DNA from: Flavobacterium sp. LMO8
GTDB taxonomy: Bacteria > Bacteroidota > Bacteroidia > Flavobacteriales > Flavobacteriaceae
NCBI RefSeq assembly: GCF_009495755.1
Contig: NZ_WIBJ01000027.1
Location: forward strand, 178,963-242,962
DNA length: 64,000 nt
Direction of reading: 5' to 3'
Under the pieces are notes generated by a model that was not told the DNA's origin, made no database searches, and saw only the letters and a program-made list of their open reading frames with translations. Position 1 is the stretch's first letter. Each line of letters begins with the position of its first letter. This document shows, piece by piece, positions 53,322 through 63,326 of this stretch. The translations under genes and the position numbers were made by a program.

Positions 53322-54224
53322 TTATTTGAGTCTATTCTGTCTTAGGTTTTTAAAATTAGCGACATTAAAAACCACGATAGAAATCAAAATCAAGGAATAA
53401 GAAACAATTTGGGCAACCGAAACCGATTCTTTAAAATAGAAAATCGCTAAAAAGAAATGAATCAACGGATTAGTGTACATCAAAATCCCAACAGTTGAAG
53501 AATTCAATCCTTTTAATGCATACAAATTCAGGAACAATGGAATAATAGTGAAGACAATTACAATAATTAATAGTAGTAAATAAAATAAAAATTCTGTTGG
53601 AACAGCGCCGCCAAAACTTGGATAAAACGGCAATAAAATAACTGAAGAAATAACCATTTGAATAGTTAATATCAAGAATTTATCAAAATCACTATTCTTT
53701 CTTTGGGAAACCAAATAGAATCCAAAACTTAAAGCGATGATTACGCTATAAATCAAGTCTTGCAAATTTCCATAAGACAATATAAAACAACTAATTACGC
53801 ACAATCCTACTGCAATCCATTGCCAAACATCGATTCTTTCTTTCAATAATATAAAAGCTAAAACAGTAGTTAGAATTGGACAAATGATATAAGCAAACGA
53901 AGCCGATTGCAAACTCACATGGTTAACTGCATAAATAAACAAAAACCAATTCAAGACTAACAAAAGTCCGCCAACAACCGTCATAATTACTGCTGATTTT
54001 TGTTTTTTATTTGAAAGTTCTTTGAATGTTTTCTTCGCTTCAACAACAACTGATTTTCTAAACATTAAATTAATTCCCAATAAAAAAACGGTTGCAATAA
54101 AAACTCGAAAGAATAAAATATCTAACGAAGCATAATTAGTAAGTGGTTTCAAAGCCAAACTAAAAAATCCCCAAATAATAAAGGCAGATAAAGCAGATAA
54201 AAAATATTTATTTATTGGCATCAC
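53322..54224 (-). CDS. rarD: EamA/RarD-type membrane transporter
   Basis: 300 aa with ten hydrophobic helices, the usual DMT topology. The N-terminal KYFLSALSAFIIWGFFSLALKPL (part: SAFIIWGFFSLALKPL) and later LNWFLFIYAVNHV..LQSASFAYIICPILT are typical of RarD. Substrate unknown; chloramphenicol sensitivity gave the name in E. coli. Either of two adjacent ATG codons may be the start. Confidence 0.85.
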   Translation of the reverse strand: MMPINKYFLSALSAFIIWGFFSLALKPLTNYASLDILFFRVFIATVFLLGINLMFRKSVVVEAKKTFKELSNKKQKSAVIMTVVGGLLLVLNWFLFIYAVNHVSLQSASFAYIICPILTTVLAFILLKERIDVWQWIAVGLCVISCFILSYGNLQDLIYSVIIALSFGFYLVSQRKNSDFDKFLILTIQMVISSVILLPFYPSFGGAVPTEFLFYLLLLIIVIVFTIIPLFLNLYALKGLNSSTVGILMYTNPLIHFFLAIFYFKESVSVAQIVSYSLILISIVVFNVANFKNLRQNRLK

Positions 54225-54343
54225 TTTTTTTTTGCAAAAGAACTAAAAAAGAAGGAAATCAAATCCCGATTTTATGTTATTAATTCAAACGAATTATAAC
54301 AATTGAGGCTATTTATGTGTTGTTTATTATTATTTTTTAAGAT

Positions 54344-54351
54344 TATATTTG
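54344..54351 (+). promoter_or_regulatory. -7 box for sdaA
   Basis: TATATTTG, exact match, with TTG at 54320-54322 as a possible -33 element (21 bp spacing), 20 bp before the ATG at 54372. Confidence 0.6.
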
Positions 54352-54371
54352 TAAACTAAATCGTTTGAGTA

Positions 54372-55787
54372 ATGGAATGTATTTCTGTTTTTGATATGTT
54401 AAAGATTGGTGTGGGTCCTTCGAGTTCACACACCCTTGGACCATGGCGTGCTGCCGAACAATTTTTAAAGGAATTGCGCGAACGTAATTTAATTGATACC
54501 GTAATTGGTGTCAAAGTAGATTTGTATGGTTCTTTATCATTAACTGGAAAAGGTCATGCAACAGATTTAGCTGTAATGTTAGGTTTAAGTGGTGCTGATC
54601 CTGAATATATTCCTGTGGAAAGTATTGATGTGATTATTTCGGCTATTAAAAACAAGAAAGAAATTTTCTTGGGAAATGAAATTTTAATTCCGTTTTGCTT
54701 TGAAACCGATATTGTTTTCAATAGAAACTTTTTACCTTTTCATGCCAACGGATTAACTTTTACTGCCAAAACTGATACCGAAACTTTTTCGGAAACCTAT
54801 TATTCTATTGGTGGCGGATTTGTTGTAAAAGAAAAAGAAGACCATCATAAAGAAGAAATTTTACATACTTTTCCATTCCCAGTTGAAAAAGCAGATGAAC
54901 TTTTAGCTTTCTGTGCTCAAGAAAATAAGAAGATTTCTGAAATCATTTACGAAAACGAGAAAACCATGCGTAGCGAAGAAGAAATTCACAACGAATTACT
55001 TCGCATTTGGGATACGATGTTAGAATGTATGTACATTGGTTGTCACTCAGAAGGAATTCTTCCTGGTGGTTTAAATGTACGACGAAGAGCATACGACATG
55101 CACAAAAATTTAATTGGCGTTTTACCTTATGAAGACCCATATTCGTGGTTGCAAATCATCAGACAAACCGAAGTTAAATTCCGTCAGATTTTAAAATGGG
55201 TAAGTTGTTTTGCATTGGCAGTAAATGAAGTAAACGCTTCGTTAGGTCGTGTAGTTACCGCTCCAACTAATGGAAGTGCGGGAGTAATTCCAGCGGTTTT
55301 GATGTATTATTTGGTAATCGAAAATCACGAAGCGAGCGAAAAAGAAATCAAACAATTTTTAATGGTGGCGGGTGAAATTGGTTCTATATTCAAAAAAGGC
55401 GCAACTATTTCAGCAGCTATGGGTGGTTGTCAGGCAGAAATTGGTGTTTCCAGTGCTATGGCAGCAGCAGCCTTGTGTGAATTGATGGGCGGAACTCCAG
55501 CTCAAGTTACAATGGCAGCCGAAATTGCAATGGAACATCACTTAGGCTTAACTTGCGATCCAATTGGTGGCTTAGTACAAATTCCATGTATTGAAAGAAA
55601 TACTATGGGTGCAATAAAAGCCATCAACGCAGCCGAATTAGCCTTAGAAACCGATGCTTTAAACGCAAAAGTGCCATTGGACAAAGTAATCAATACAATG
55701 TGGCAAACTGCAAAAGACATGAATTCTAAATACAAAGAAACTTCTGAAGGTGGTTTAGCTGTAACGGTAAATATGGCTGATTGTTAA
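54372..55787 (+). CDS. sdaA: L-serine ammonia-lyase (4Fe-4S)
   Basis: 471 aa, single-chain form. N-terminal beta domain with [20 protein letters not shown], then a C-terminal catalytic domain with [20 protein letters not shown], and [16 protein letters not shown], whose cysteines hold the 4Fe-4S cluster. It converts L-serine to pyruvate and ammonia. The stop overlaps the next start codon by one base. Confidence 0.95.
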   Translation: MECISVFDMLKIGVGPSSSHTLGPWRAAEQFLKELRERNLIDTVIGVKVDLYGSLSLTGKGHATDLAVMLGLSGADPEYIPVESIDVIISAIKNKKEIFLGNEILIPFCFETDIVFNRNFLPFHANGLTFTAKTDTETFSETYYSIGGGFVVKEKEDHHKEEILHTFPFPVEKADELLAFCAQENKKISEIIYENEKTMRSEEEIHNELLRIWDTMLECMYIGCHSEGILPGGLNVRRRAYDMHKNLIGVLPYEDPYSWLQIIRQTEVKFRQILKWVSCFALAVNEVNASLGRVVTAPTNGSAGVIPAVLMYYLVIENHEASEKEIKQFLMVAGEIGSIFKKGATISAAMGGCQAEIGVSSAMAAAALCELMGGTPAQVTMAAEIAMEHHLGLTCDPIGGLVQIPCIERNTMGAIKAINAAELALETDALNAKVPLDKVINTMWQTAKDMNSKYKETSEGGLAVTVNMADC

Positions 55788-56161
55788 TGAAAAGTAATCG
55801 ATTAAATTATTTTATTCTTACTTTATCGGTTATGATTCTTGGAATACTCTCAAGAAAAATAGCAAATGCTCCTTTATTTATAGGAGATGTTTTGTATGCT
55901 GTTTTGATTTATTTTGGATTGCGATTCCTTTTTATAAACTTAAAAACACACAAAACATTCCTAATAAGTTTACTTTTTTGTTTTTGTATTGAAGTCTTAC
56001 AACTGGTTCAAATCGATTGGTTAATTGCCGTTCGAAAAACTACTTTAGGACATTACGTTTTGGGTCAAGGTTTTCTTTGGTTGGATATACTTTGTTATTT
56101 AATTGGAACTTTGGTGGCATATTTTTCAGATAAATTATTTCTTTCTTCGGGTATCAATTAA
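55787..56161 (+). CDS. DUF2809 family small membrane protein
   Basis: 124 aa from ATG 55787, which overlaps the sdaA stop (TAATG). Four hydrophobic helices; the pattern LGILSRK...FIGDVLYAVLIYFGLRF, CIEVLQL and WLDILCYLIGTL matches DUF2809. Function unknown. Its 3' end overlaps the convergent NTF2-like gene by 27 bp. Confidence 0.82.
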   Translation: MKSNRLNYFILTLSVMILGILSRKIANAPLFIGDVLYAVLIYFGLRFLFINLKTHKTFLISLLFCFCIEVLQLVQIDWLIAVRKTTLGHYVLGQGFLWLDILCYLIGTLVAYFSDKLFLSSGIN

Positions 56162-56569
56162 ATGAATAATTTGCCATTTCCCATTGTCGTTATACAAGGT
56201 AAAAGCGTTTGCACCAATGTGACTTAGCTTATCATTTACATAAAACTCATATGGTGTCCAAACATGTGCTAAATTGCCGTCGATTTCTACTTTATAATCG
56301 ATAAGTTTTTCAAAAATCTTCAAATTAGCAGGAATAGTTGCAATTGATTTTAAGAAATCATCAAACTCTTCTGAAACAAGCTTATTTCCTTCTTTAGTAT
56401 TGGCAATTGTTTTCATTACTATTTCGGGATGACAAAGTAATTTTAATGCGGTAGTATCTTTAGTATGAAAAGAAGCAAAAAAATCATCCACTACTTTTTT
56501 TGGACTTGACTCTTGAGACATAATTGGTTGAATAGTCACAAATAATAGAATAAAAAGTAAATTCTTCAT
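56135..56569 (-). CDS. Secreted NTF2-like (SnoaL-type) protein
   Basis: 144 aa with a signal peptide (about 1-18). The fold pattern VVDDFFASFHTKDTTALKLLCHPEIVMKT (part: VVDDFFASFHTKDTTAL) followed by VEIDGNLAHVWTPYEFYVNDKLSHIGANAFTL matches NTF2-like proteins such as DUF4440 or SnoaL-like ones. No catalytic residues recognised. Divergent from panB, convergent with the DUF2809 gene. Confidence 0.75.
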   Translation of the reverse strand: MKNLLFILLFVTIQPIMSQESSPKKVVDDFFASFHTKDTTALKLLCHPEIVMKTIANTKEGNKLVSEEFDDFLKSIATIPANLKIFEKLIDYKVEIDGNLAHVWTPYEFYVNDKLSHIGANAFTLYNDNGKWQIIHLIDTRRKK

Positions 56570-56600
56570 AAATTGTTTTTTATTATTAGTATATAAAAAC

Positions 56601-56608
56601 TAATTTTG
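56601..56608 (+). promoter_or_regulatory. -7 box for panB
   Basis: TAATTTTG, exact TAnnTTTG match, 20 bp before the ATG at 56629. Confidence 0.55.
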
Positions 56609-56628
56609 TTACATAAAACAATATTACC

Positions 56629-57447
56629 ATGTCAGTAGCTAAGAAAGATTACAAAAGAATCACAACAAAAACACTTATTGAAATGAAGGAAAATGGAGAA
56701 AAAATCTCCATGCTTACTTCATATGATTTTACAATGGCAAAAATTGTAGATTCAGCTGGTGTTGATGTTATTTTAGTAGGCGATTCGGCAAGTAATGTGA
56801 TGGCAGGACATGAAACTACACTTCCTATTACACTTGACCAAATGATTTACCACGCATCAAGTGTGGTGAGAGCTTGTGAAAGAGCATTAGTTGTGGTTGA
56901 TTTGCCTTTCGGGAGTTACCAATCTGACTCCAAAGAAGCTTTACGTTCTTCCATCAGAATTATGAAAGAATCTGGCGGACATGCTGTAAAATTAGAAGGT
57001 GGAAGCGAAATTGCAGCTTCTATTAAAAAAATATTAAATGCCGGAATTCCAGTAATGGGACATTTAGGATTAACACCACAATCTATTTATAAATTCGGAA
57101 CATACACGGTTAGAGCAAAAGAAGATGCAGAAGCAGAAAAGCTGTTAGAAGATGCAAAAATGCTTGAAAAATTGGGTTGCTTTGCTTTAGTTTTAGAAAA
57201 AATTCCTGCTGCATTGGCAGAAAAAGTGGCTAAAAGTATTTCAATTCCTGTAATTGGAATTGGTGCTGGTAGTGGCGTTGACGGACAAGTATTGGTAATT
57301 CATGATATGTTAGGCATGAATAACGAATTTAGTCCAAGATTCTTACGTCGTTATTTAGATTTATACGATCAAATGACAAATGCGATTGGACAATATGTTA
57401 ACGATGTGAAATCGAAAGATTTTCCGAATGCTAACGAACAATATTAA
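56629..57447 (+). CDS. panB: 3-methyl-2-oxobutanoate hydroxymethyltransferase
   Basis: 272 aa. [61 protein letters not shown] and [21 protein letters not shown] are PanB signatures. First committed step of pantothenate (vitamin B5) synthesis. The RluA-type gene follows after 2 bp, so the two share a transcript. Confidence 0.97.
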   Translation: MSVAKKDYKRITTKTLIEMKENGEKISMLTSYDFTMAKIVDSAGVDVILVGDSASNVMAGHETTLPITLDQMIYHASSVVRACERALVVVDLPFGSYQSDSKEALRSSIRIMKESGGHAVKLEGGSEIAASIKKILNAGIPVMGHLGLTPQSIYKFGTYTVRAKEDAEAEKLLEDAKMLEKLGCFALVLEKIPAALAEKVAKSISIPVIGIGAGSGVDGQVLVIHDMLGMNNEFSPRFLRRYLDLYDQMTNAIGQYVNDVKSKDFPNANEQY

Positions 57448-57449
57448 TT

Positions 57450-58145
57450 GTGTCTACTAAAGAAATTTCTACAAAAAATAATCTTCAAATTCTTCACGAA
57501 GACAATCATATTATTGTAATAAATAAGCGTGTTGGCGATATTGTGCAAGGAGATAAAACAGGAGACAAACCACTTTCAGATGTAGTAAAAGAATACATCA
57601 AAGAAAAATATAATAAACCCGGAGATGTTTTTTTAGGAGTGGTACATCGTTTAGACAGACCTACTACTGGAATTGTCATTTTTGCTAAAACATCGAAAGC
57701 ACTTACTCGTTTGAACGAAACTTTTAAAAATAGAGAAACACAAAAAACATATAGGGCAGTCGTTAAAAATTGTCCACCAAAAGAAAAAGATACTTTAGTT
57801 CATTTCTTAAAACGAAATACTAAAAATAATACTTCAAAAGCACATTTAAAAGAAGTTCCTGAAAGCAAAAAAGCCAGTTTAAGTTATCAAATTATTAAAA
57901 AATTAGATAATTATTTTGTGTTGGAAATTGATTTGCATACGGGAAGACATCATCAAATTAGAGCGCAATTACAAGCCATTGGTTGCCCAATCAAAGGTGA
58001 TTTAAAATATGGTTTTGATAGAAGTAATCCAGATGGTGGCATTCATCTTCATGCCAGTAAATTAATTCTAACGCATCCTGTATCAAAAGAAGTTTTAACT
58101 TTTGTAGCAAAAACTCCAAAAGATGTTATTTGGAATTCAATTTAA
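57450..58145 (+). CDS. RluA family pseudouridine synthase
   Basis: 231 aa from a GTG at 57450, the only initiation codon between the panB stop and the conserved region; an internal start is possible but would cut the fold. VVHRLDRPTTGIVIFAKT contains the catalytic Asp in HRLDRPTTG, and HTGRHHQIRAQL and GDLKYG follow. It makes pseudouridine in rRNA or tRNA; which site is not known. Confidence 0.9.
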   Translation: MSTKEISTKNNLQILHEDNHIIVINKRVGDIVQGDKTGDKPLSDVVKEYIKEKYNKPGDVFLGVVHRLDRPTTGIVIFAKTSKALTRLNETFKNRETQKTYRAVVKNCPPKEKDTLVHFLKRNTKNNTSKAHLKEVPESKKASLSYQIIKKLDNYFVLEIDLHTGRHHQIRAQLQAIGCPIKGDLKYGFDRSNPDGGIHLHASKLILTHPVSKEVLTFVAKTPKDVIWNSI

Positions 58146-58192
58146 AATTGTACAGAAAAAATCAATTCAATCAATTAAATATTTTTTTTTAA

Positions 58193-58200
58193 TATATTTG
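58193..58200 (+). promoter_or_regulatory. -7 box for the zinc metallopeptidase
   Basis: TATATTTG, exact match, 22 bp before the ATG at 58223. Confidence 0.55.
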
Positions 58201-58222
58201 ATAAAACAAAAAAAAATAGTTT

Positions 58223-59077
58223 ATGAAATGGAAAGGTAGACGTCAAAGTGACAACGTAGAAGACAGAAGAGGAATGTCGGGCGGTGGAAAAGTAATAGCT
58301 GGTGGAGGTGCTATTGCAATTGTATTTTTTCTTGTAAAAATGTTTTTCCCGGAAGCAGCTCCATTTGTTGATACCATTCAGCAAAGTCAAGGCGCTCAAC
58401 AAACAGAACAAGTTGAACAAAGAGAGCTTACCCCTGAAGAAAAAGAAATGGGCGAATTTGTTTCAACCGTTTTTGCAGATACTGAGGATATTTGGACCAA
58501 AATATTTGAAGAAAATAATCTTGGAACTTACGAACAACCGAAAATGGTTTTATTCACAGGTTCAGTAGAAACTGCTTGTGGAGGCGCAAGTTCAGCTTCT
58601 GGACCCTTTTATTGTCCTGGCGATAAAAAAGTGTATATGGATTTAGCCTTTTTTGAAGAACTTCGCACTCGTTTTGGCGCTAAAGGTGGTGATTTTGCTA
58701 TAGCTTACGTAGTAGCTCACGAAGTGGGTCATCATGTTCAAACAATTCTGGGAACTTCTGGAAAAGTTAGAAAATTACAACAAACAAAAAGTGAAGCCGA
58801 AGCTAATAAATTATCCGTTTGTTTAGAATTACAAGCTGATTTTTACGGTGGATTATGGGCGCATTACAACCAAAAATATTTAGAAGTTGGTGATATTGAA
58901 GAAGCCTTAAGTGCTGCTCATGCTGTTGGTGATGATGCTATTCAATCTAAAATGCAAGGTCATGTTGTTCCCGATTCGTTCACTCACGGAACTTCTGAAC
59001 AACGAATGAAATGGTTTATGAAAGGTTTTAAATCGGGAGATATTAGATTAGGCGATACTTTTGCAGAGGAATTATAA
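58223..59077 (+). CDS. Membrane-anchored neutral zinc metallopeptidase (YpfJ-like)
   Basis: 284 aa. N-terminal RRQSDNVEDRRG and Gly-rich GGGKVIAGGG precede one membrane helix (about 33-48). Catalytic zinc motif HEVGHHVQ with the third ligand in LELQADFYGG; CGGASSASGPFYCPGD is the conserved Cys-bearing segment of this family. Physiological substrate unknown. Confidence 0.92.
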   Translation: MKWKGRRQSDNVEDRRGMSGGGKVIAGGGAIAIVFFLVKMFFPEAAPFVDTIQQSQGAQQTEQVEQRELTPEEKEMGEFVSTVFADTEDIWTKIFEENNLGTYEQPKMVLFTGSVETACGGASSASGPFYCPGDKKVYMDLAFFEELRTRFGAKGGDFAIAYVVAHEVGHHVQTILGTSGKVRKLQQTKSEAEANKLSVCLELQADFYGGLWAHYNQKYLEVGDIEEALSAAHAVGDDAIQSKMQGHVVPDSFTHGTSEQRMKWFMKGFKSGDIRLGDTFAEEL

Positions 59078-59174
59078 CAAATTGTTACACTAAAACGATT
59101 TAGAATTTTTAAATACATAATTTAATCATCGTTTTACTTAAATTTTAATAAATCGTTCCTATTGAATTTTATAT

Positions 59175-59207
59175 AAAGTGGAATCAACGTAAATTTGATT
59201 TCACTTT
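59175..59207 (+). terminator. Terminator after the zinc metallopeptidase
   Basis: Arms AAAGTGGAATCAA (59175-59187) and TTGATTTCACTTT (59195-59207) pair with one G-U wobble and are followed by TTTATTTT. Confidence 0.75.
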
Positions 59208-59219
59208 TTTATTTTAATT

Positions 59220-60575
59220 ATGTTAGTAGGAATAGATGCCATCCAATTTAGTGTTCCAAATTTATATTTACCCATTCAAACATTAGCAACTCAAAGAAAT
59301 ATTGAACCAGAAAAACTTACAAAAGGTTTAGGTTTACAAAAAATGAGTTTTTTAGATGTTAATCAAGATGTAGTAACATTAGGAACAAATGCAGTTTTAA
59401 AGTTAATTGAACAAGAAAAAATTAACCTAAATGAAATTGCAAAAATTTATATTGGTACAGAAAGTGGCATAGATAATTCAAAACCCGTTGCCTCATACAT
59501 TTTAAGCTTAATTGAAACTAAATTTGGTAAAAGTACTTTACTAAATTGCGATGTTGTAGATTTAACTTTTGCTTGCATAGGCGCTGTAGATGCTTTACAA
59601 TCTTGTGTCGATTATATTCGATTAAATCCTACCAAAAAAGCAATTGTAGTAGCAACCGATTTTGCAAAATATGACTTAAATTCTACAGGTGAATATACAC
59701 AAGGTGCCGGAGCAATTGCCATGCTAATTTCTGCCCAACCAAAAATTTTAGCTTTTTCAAAAGAAACGGGTGTTGCAACTTCTGGAGTTTTTGATTTTTT
59801 TAAACCAAAACAATCCATCCAAAAAGAAGCGATTACAGGAAACTCTAAAAACGAAAATTGGTTTGATGTTTTAGAAGCTGAAATTACAATTGTTAAAGAC
59901 CAACCCGTTTTTGATGGCCAATATTCGAACACATGTTATATCAACCGAATTTCAGAAGCCTACGAAAACTTTAAAAAAGAAAGCAATCAACAAACAAAAA
60001 TCTATTCGAACTGGGAGCAAATTTTTATGCATCTACCCTATTGCTTTCAAGGTAGAAGAACTTTTATTGAAATTTTTGCCAAAGAAAACCAACATTTAAT
60101 TGAAAATCAAACTGGTTTGGAATTAAAAGATAAAATTAAATCGTTGGCAAAATCGAACGAATATCTTTCACTTGTAGAAAATAAAATTTATCCAAGCGAA
60201 ATTGCATCTGGCGAAGTTGGCAATATTTACACAGGCTCAATATTCTTAGGATTACTTTCAGGTTTGTATTATTCGGCAAAGGAAAATAAAGAACTAAATC
60301 ATAAAAAAGTAGGCTTTATTGCTTATGGAAGTGGTTCAAAATCAAAAGTGTTTGAAGCTGAAATTCAACCCAACTGGAAAGAAACAATTTTAAAAACAGC
60401 ACTTTTTGAAACGTTAAATAGCAGAACTGAAATTGATTTTGAAACGTATGAAAAACTGCATAAAAAAGAAATAAAATCAGCGCTTCTAAACGCAAAAAAT
60501 GAATTTGTGTTAGATTATATCGAAAATAACAATCCTGTTTTAAAAGGAGCTCGTTATTATAAATTTATCGATTAA
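59220..60575 (+). CDS. Hydroxymethylglutaryl-CoA synthase family protein
   Basis: 451 aa thiolase-fold. The catalytic Cys is in VDLTFACIGAVDALQ; other signs are IYIGTESGIDNSKPVASY and the later C-terminal IAYGSGSKSKVFE. In isoprenoid-making flavobacteria HMG-CoA synthase condenses acetyl-CoA with acetoacetyl-CoA in the mevalonate pathway. The adjacent SET-domain gene is unrelated in function as far as can be seen. Confidence 0.88.
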   Translation: MLVGIDAIQFSVPNLYLPIQTLATQRNIEPEKLTKGLGLQKMSFLDVNQDVVTLGTNAVLKLIEQEKINLNEIAKIYIGTESGIDNSKPVASYILSLIETKFGKSTLLNCDVVDLTFACIGAVDALQSCVDYIRLNPTKKAIVVATDFAKYDLNSTGEYTQGAGAIAMLISAQPKILAFSKETGVATSGVFDFFKPKQSIQKEAITGNSKNENWFDVLEAEITIVKDQPVFDGQYSNTCYINRISEAYENFKKESNQQTKIYSNWEQIFMHLPYCFQGRRTFIEIFAKENQHLIENQTGLELKDKIKSLAKSNEYLSLVENKIYPSEIASGEVGNIYTGSIFLGLLSGLYYSAKENKELNHKKVGFIAYGSGSKSKVFEAEIQPNWKETILKTALFETLNSRTEIDFETYEKLHKKEIKSALLNAKNEFVLDYIENNNPVLKGARYYKFID

Positions 60576-60597
60576 ATGGTTTATTAGTTTCTTTAAT

Positions 60598-60605
60598 TAT
60601 ATTTG
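60598..60605 (+). promoter_or_regulatory. TAnnTTTG box overlapping the SET-gene start
   Basis: TATATTTG ends on the TTG proposed as start codon of the SET-domain gene. If it is a real promoter, translation must start further downstream; if not, the gene is read from the upstream transcript. Confidence 0.35.
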
Positions 60606-61052
60606 AAGAATTACTTAAATATTTATTTTCTGAAAAAATCAACCAATTCAATAGATGCTCCTGAATCTGATTATTTGTATATTCAAGATTCCCAAATTTC
60701 AAATGCTGGAAAAGGTTTATATACAGCAATTGATATTTATCCAAACGAAATTATTTCACTTTTTAAAGGCGAAATTTTAACTGAAAAAGAAGCTCAAAAA
60801 AGAGTTTCTGAAAATAATGACCGGTATTTTATAAATAGGTTAGATGGTTCTATTTTAGATTCAATGAACGTTGAATGTTTTGCAAAATATGCAAATGATG
60901 CTGAAGCTTTTACTAAATTAGAATTTAAAAATAATTGCAAAATTGCATTAGATGAATATGAAAATATTTGTATCATAGCTACAAAAAAAATCAAATCAGG
61001 ACAAGAAATTTTCTGTAGCTACGGCAAAAAATATTGGAAAAAACACGGTTAA
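60603..61052 (+). CDS. SET domain protein (probable lysine methyltransferase)
   Basis: 149 aa if the TTG at 60603 is used; an in-frame stop lies 9 bp before it and no ATG follows before the domain. The SET fold is seen in QDSQISNAGKGLYTAIDIYPNEII, GEILTEKEAQKR, FAKYANDAEAFTKLEFKNNC (the NDAE region replaces the usual NHxxxPN) and FCSYGKKYW. Bacterial SET proteins methylate protein lysines; no target is known here. It lies 27 bp after the HMG-CoA synthase gene and may share its transcript. Confidence 0.72.
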   Translation: MKNYLNIYFLKKSTNSIDAPESDYLYIQDSQISNAGKGLYTAIDIYPNEIISLFKGEILTEKEAQKRVSENNDRYFINRLDGSILDSMNVECFAKYANDAEAFTKLEFKNNCKIALDEYENICIIATKKIKSGQEIFCSYGKKYWKKHG

Positions 61053-61054
61053 AT

Positions 61055-62590
61055 TTATCCTAACCAACCTTCTCTATCCAAACTTCTATACTGAATCGCC
61101 TCGGCAATATGATGCGATTGAATACGTTCAGAATTTTCTAAATCAGCAATTGTTCTTGCAACTTTTAAAATTCTATCATACGCTCTTGCAGATAAGTTTA
61201 ATCGTTCCATTGCCGTTTTTAGTAATTGTAACGAAACCTCATCTAAAACACAAAATTCGCGAATAAGTTTGCTACTCATTTGCGCATTGTAATGAATATG
61301 CTCAAAGTTTTCAAATCGCTGCGATTGAATTTGTCGTGCTTTAGTTACACGTTCTCTAATAGACACACTACTTTCTGCTTTTCGAGTTTCGGTTAGTTTT
61401 TCAAACGGAACTGGTGTAACTTCTATATGAATATCAATTCTATCTAATAAAGGTCCCGAAATTTTACTCAAATAACGTTGCATTTCTTGTGGAGATGAAC
61501 TCACAGGAGCATTTGGATCGTTAAAATAACCTCCTGGACTCGGATTCATACTTGCCACCAACATAAAAGATGACGGATAAGTAATTGTAAATTTCGCTCT
61601 TGAAATCGTCACTTCCCTATCTTCTAATGGTTGACGCATGACTTCTAATACTTCTCGTTTAAATTCAGGCAATTCATCTAAGAATAGAACGCCATTATGC
61701 GCTAATGAAATTTCGCCTGGTTGCGGATAACTTCCTCCACCAACTAAAGAAACCGAACTCGCCGTGTGATGCGGACTTCGAAATGGTCGTTGTGCCATCA
61801 AACCTACATCTTTAGTTTTTCCAGCTACTGAATGAATTTTTGTGGTTTCCAAGGCTTCTCGAATCGTCATTGGTGGTAAAATACTTGGCAAACGCTTTGC
61901 TAACATCGTTTTTCCTGAACCTGGCGGACCAATTAAAATAATATTGTGACCACCTGCTGCCGCAATCTCCATGCAACGTTTAATTCCTTCTTGACCTTTG
62001 ACATCGGCAAAATCATGTTCAGGAAAATTTAAAGTCTTTGAAAACTCTTCAGTTGTATCAATTCTTGTAGGTTCTAAATTTCCTTTTCCTTCAAAAAAAT
62101 CGATAACTTCGGTTACATTTGAAATTCCGTAAACATCAATATTTTCAACTATTGCCGCTTCTTTAACGTTTTGAATGGGTATCATAATCCCTTTAAAACC
62201 TTCTTCTTTAGCTTTAATAGCGATAGACAACGCTCCTTTAATGGGTTGCAGAGTTCCATCGAGCGATAATTCGCCCATAATGATGTAATTTTCGATTTCT
62301 TTAGAGGTAATTTGGGAAGAAGCAGCTAAGATTCCAACCGCAATGGTTAAATCATAGGCAGAACCTTCTTTTCGTAAATCGGCAGGTGCCATATTTACAA
62401 TGATTTTTTTACCGGGAAAATGATAGGAATTGTTTTTAAGTGCTGCAGCAATACGAAAACTGCTTTCTTTTATGGCCGAATCTGGAAGACCAACTAAATG
62501 ATAACCGATTCCTTTTTCTGTGTTTACTTCTACTGTGATTGTAGTGGCCTCAACGCCAAAAACGGCGCTTCCGAATACTTTTACTAACAT
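61055..62590 (-). CDS. YifB/ComM family magnesium chelatase-like AAA+ ATPase
   Basis: 511 aa. N-terminal ChlI-like domain with [24 protein letters not shown] (part: [15 protein letters not shown]), then the AAA+ core with Walker [37 protein letters not shown] and a C-terminal domain [21 protein letters not shown]. ComM promotes branch migration during natural transformation. A -7 box (62624-62631, minus) precedes the start. Confidence 0.93.
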   Translation of the reverse strand: MLVKVFGSAVFGVEATTITVEVNTEKGIGYHLVGLPDSAIKESSFRIAAALKNNSYHFPGKKIIVNMAPADLRKEGSAYDLTIAVGILAASSQITSKEIENYIIMGELSLDGTLQPIKGALSIAIKAKEEGFKGIMIPIQNVKEAAIVENIDVYGISNVTEVIDFFEGKGNLEPTRIDTTEEFSKTLNFPEHDFADVKGQEGIKRCMEIAAAGGHNIILIGPPGSGKTMLAKRLPSILPPMTIREALETTKIHSVAGKTKDVGLMAQRPFRSPHHTASSVSLVGGGSYPQPGEISLAHNGVLFLDELPEFKREVLEVMRQPLEDREVTISRAKFTITYPSSFMLVASMNPSPGGYFNDPNAPVSSSPQEMQRYLSKISGPLLDRIDIHIEVTPVPFEKLTETRKAESSVSIRERVTKARQIQSQRFENFEHIHYNAQMSSKLIREFCVLDEVSLQLLKTAMERLNLSARAYDRILKVARTIADLENSERIQSHHIAEAIQYRSLDREGWLG

Positions 62591-62623
62591 GGCTTATAAT
62601 TTTTTAAATGGCTTATATAGATG

Positions 62624-62631
62624 CAAATATA
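62624..62631 (-). promoter_or_regulatory. -7 box for yifB
   Basis: Minus strand reads TATATTTG, exact match, 34 bp before the ATG at 62590. Confidence 0.5.
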
Positions 62632-62799
62632 TAAAAATATTTAAAAAAATTAATAGCTAACCTAATTTTATAAAATCCATATATCCCTTTAAATTAGGGA
62701 TTCTACTTTAAAATAAGTAAATTTGTAACTTGTTATTTGATTTCTTTTGTCTAAATCTAGACAATTTAAGGCCTTGCCTTTCTTTTTATCAATCGATAT

Positions 62800-62817
62800 T
62801 TTCAGTTTGAACTGAAA
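62800..62817. repeat. 18-bp perfect palindrome upstream of the GNAT gene
   Basis: TTTCAGTT and AACTGAAA arms around a TG centre, 73 bp upstream of the GNAT start codon. Symmetry and position suit a dimeric repressor site. The rest of the gap 62591-62889 is AT-rich with no other feature noted apart from the yifB promoter. Confidence 0.4.
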
Positions 62818-62889
62818 GCCTCTTGGAAAATCCAATTTGGTCTATTTATACTAACATTCGTAAAGTTTTACGGATAAATTTATATTGAT

Positions 62890-63324
62890 ATGAATTTTAC
62901 AATTATTAATGCTGCAACCGGAAATTTAGACGAATTTTCAGATGAAAAAATCGTTCATTTTTTATTTATTCATTTAGAAGAATATGGCGATACCAAAGAA
63001 GATATTCAAAAGTGTATCGACTATGTTATGCATCCACAAAAAGGAGGTCAAATTATAATTGGAACTGATGAAAATAAAATCGTTGGGATCGTTATATTAA
63101 ACAACACCGGAATGAAAGATTATATTCCTGAAAACATATTAGTTTATATTGCTGTAGATAACAGCCAAAGAGGAAAAGGATATGGAAAACAGCTGATGCA
63201 AAAAGCAATAGCATCTGTTGAAGGAAATATTGCATTACATGTTGAACCAAACAATCCAGCAAAATTGCTTTATGAAAAACTAGGTTTTACAAACAAGTAT
63301 TTAGAAATGCGTTTAACAAAATAA
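62890..63324 (+). CDS. GNAT family N-acetyltransferase
   Basis: 144 aa. Acetyl-CoA-binding motif A is visible in VYIAVDNSQRGKGYGKQLMQKAI (QRGKGYGKQL), and motif B in HVEPNNPAKLLYEKLGFTNKY. Substrate unknown. It is 2 bp ahead of an alanine/ornithine racemase-like gene, so the two are co-transcribed and the acetyl acceptor could be an amino acid (inference). Confidence 0.9.
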   Translation: MNFTIINAATGNLDEFSDEKIVHFLFIHLEEYGDTKEDIQKCIDYVMHPQKGGQIIIGTDENKIVGIVILNNTGMKDYIPENILVYIAVDNSQRGKGYGKQLMQKAIASVEGNIALHVEPNNPAKLLYEKLGFTNKYLEMRLTK

Positions 63325-63326
63325 AT

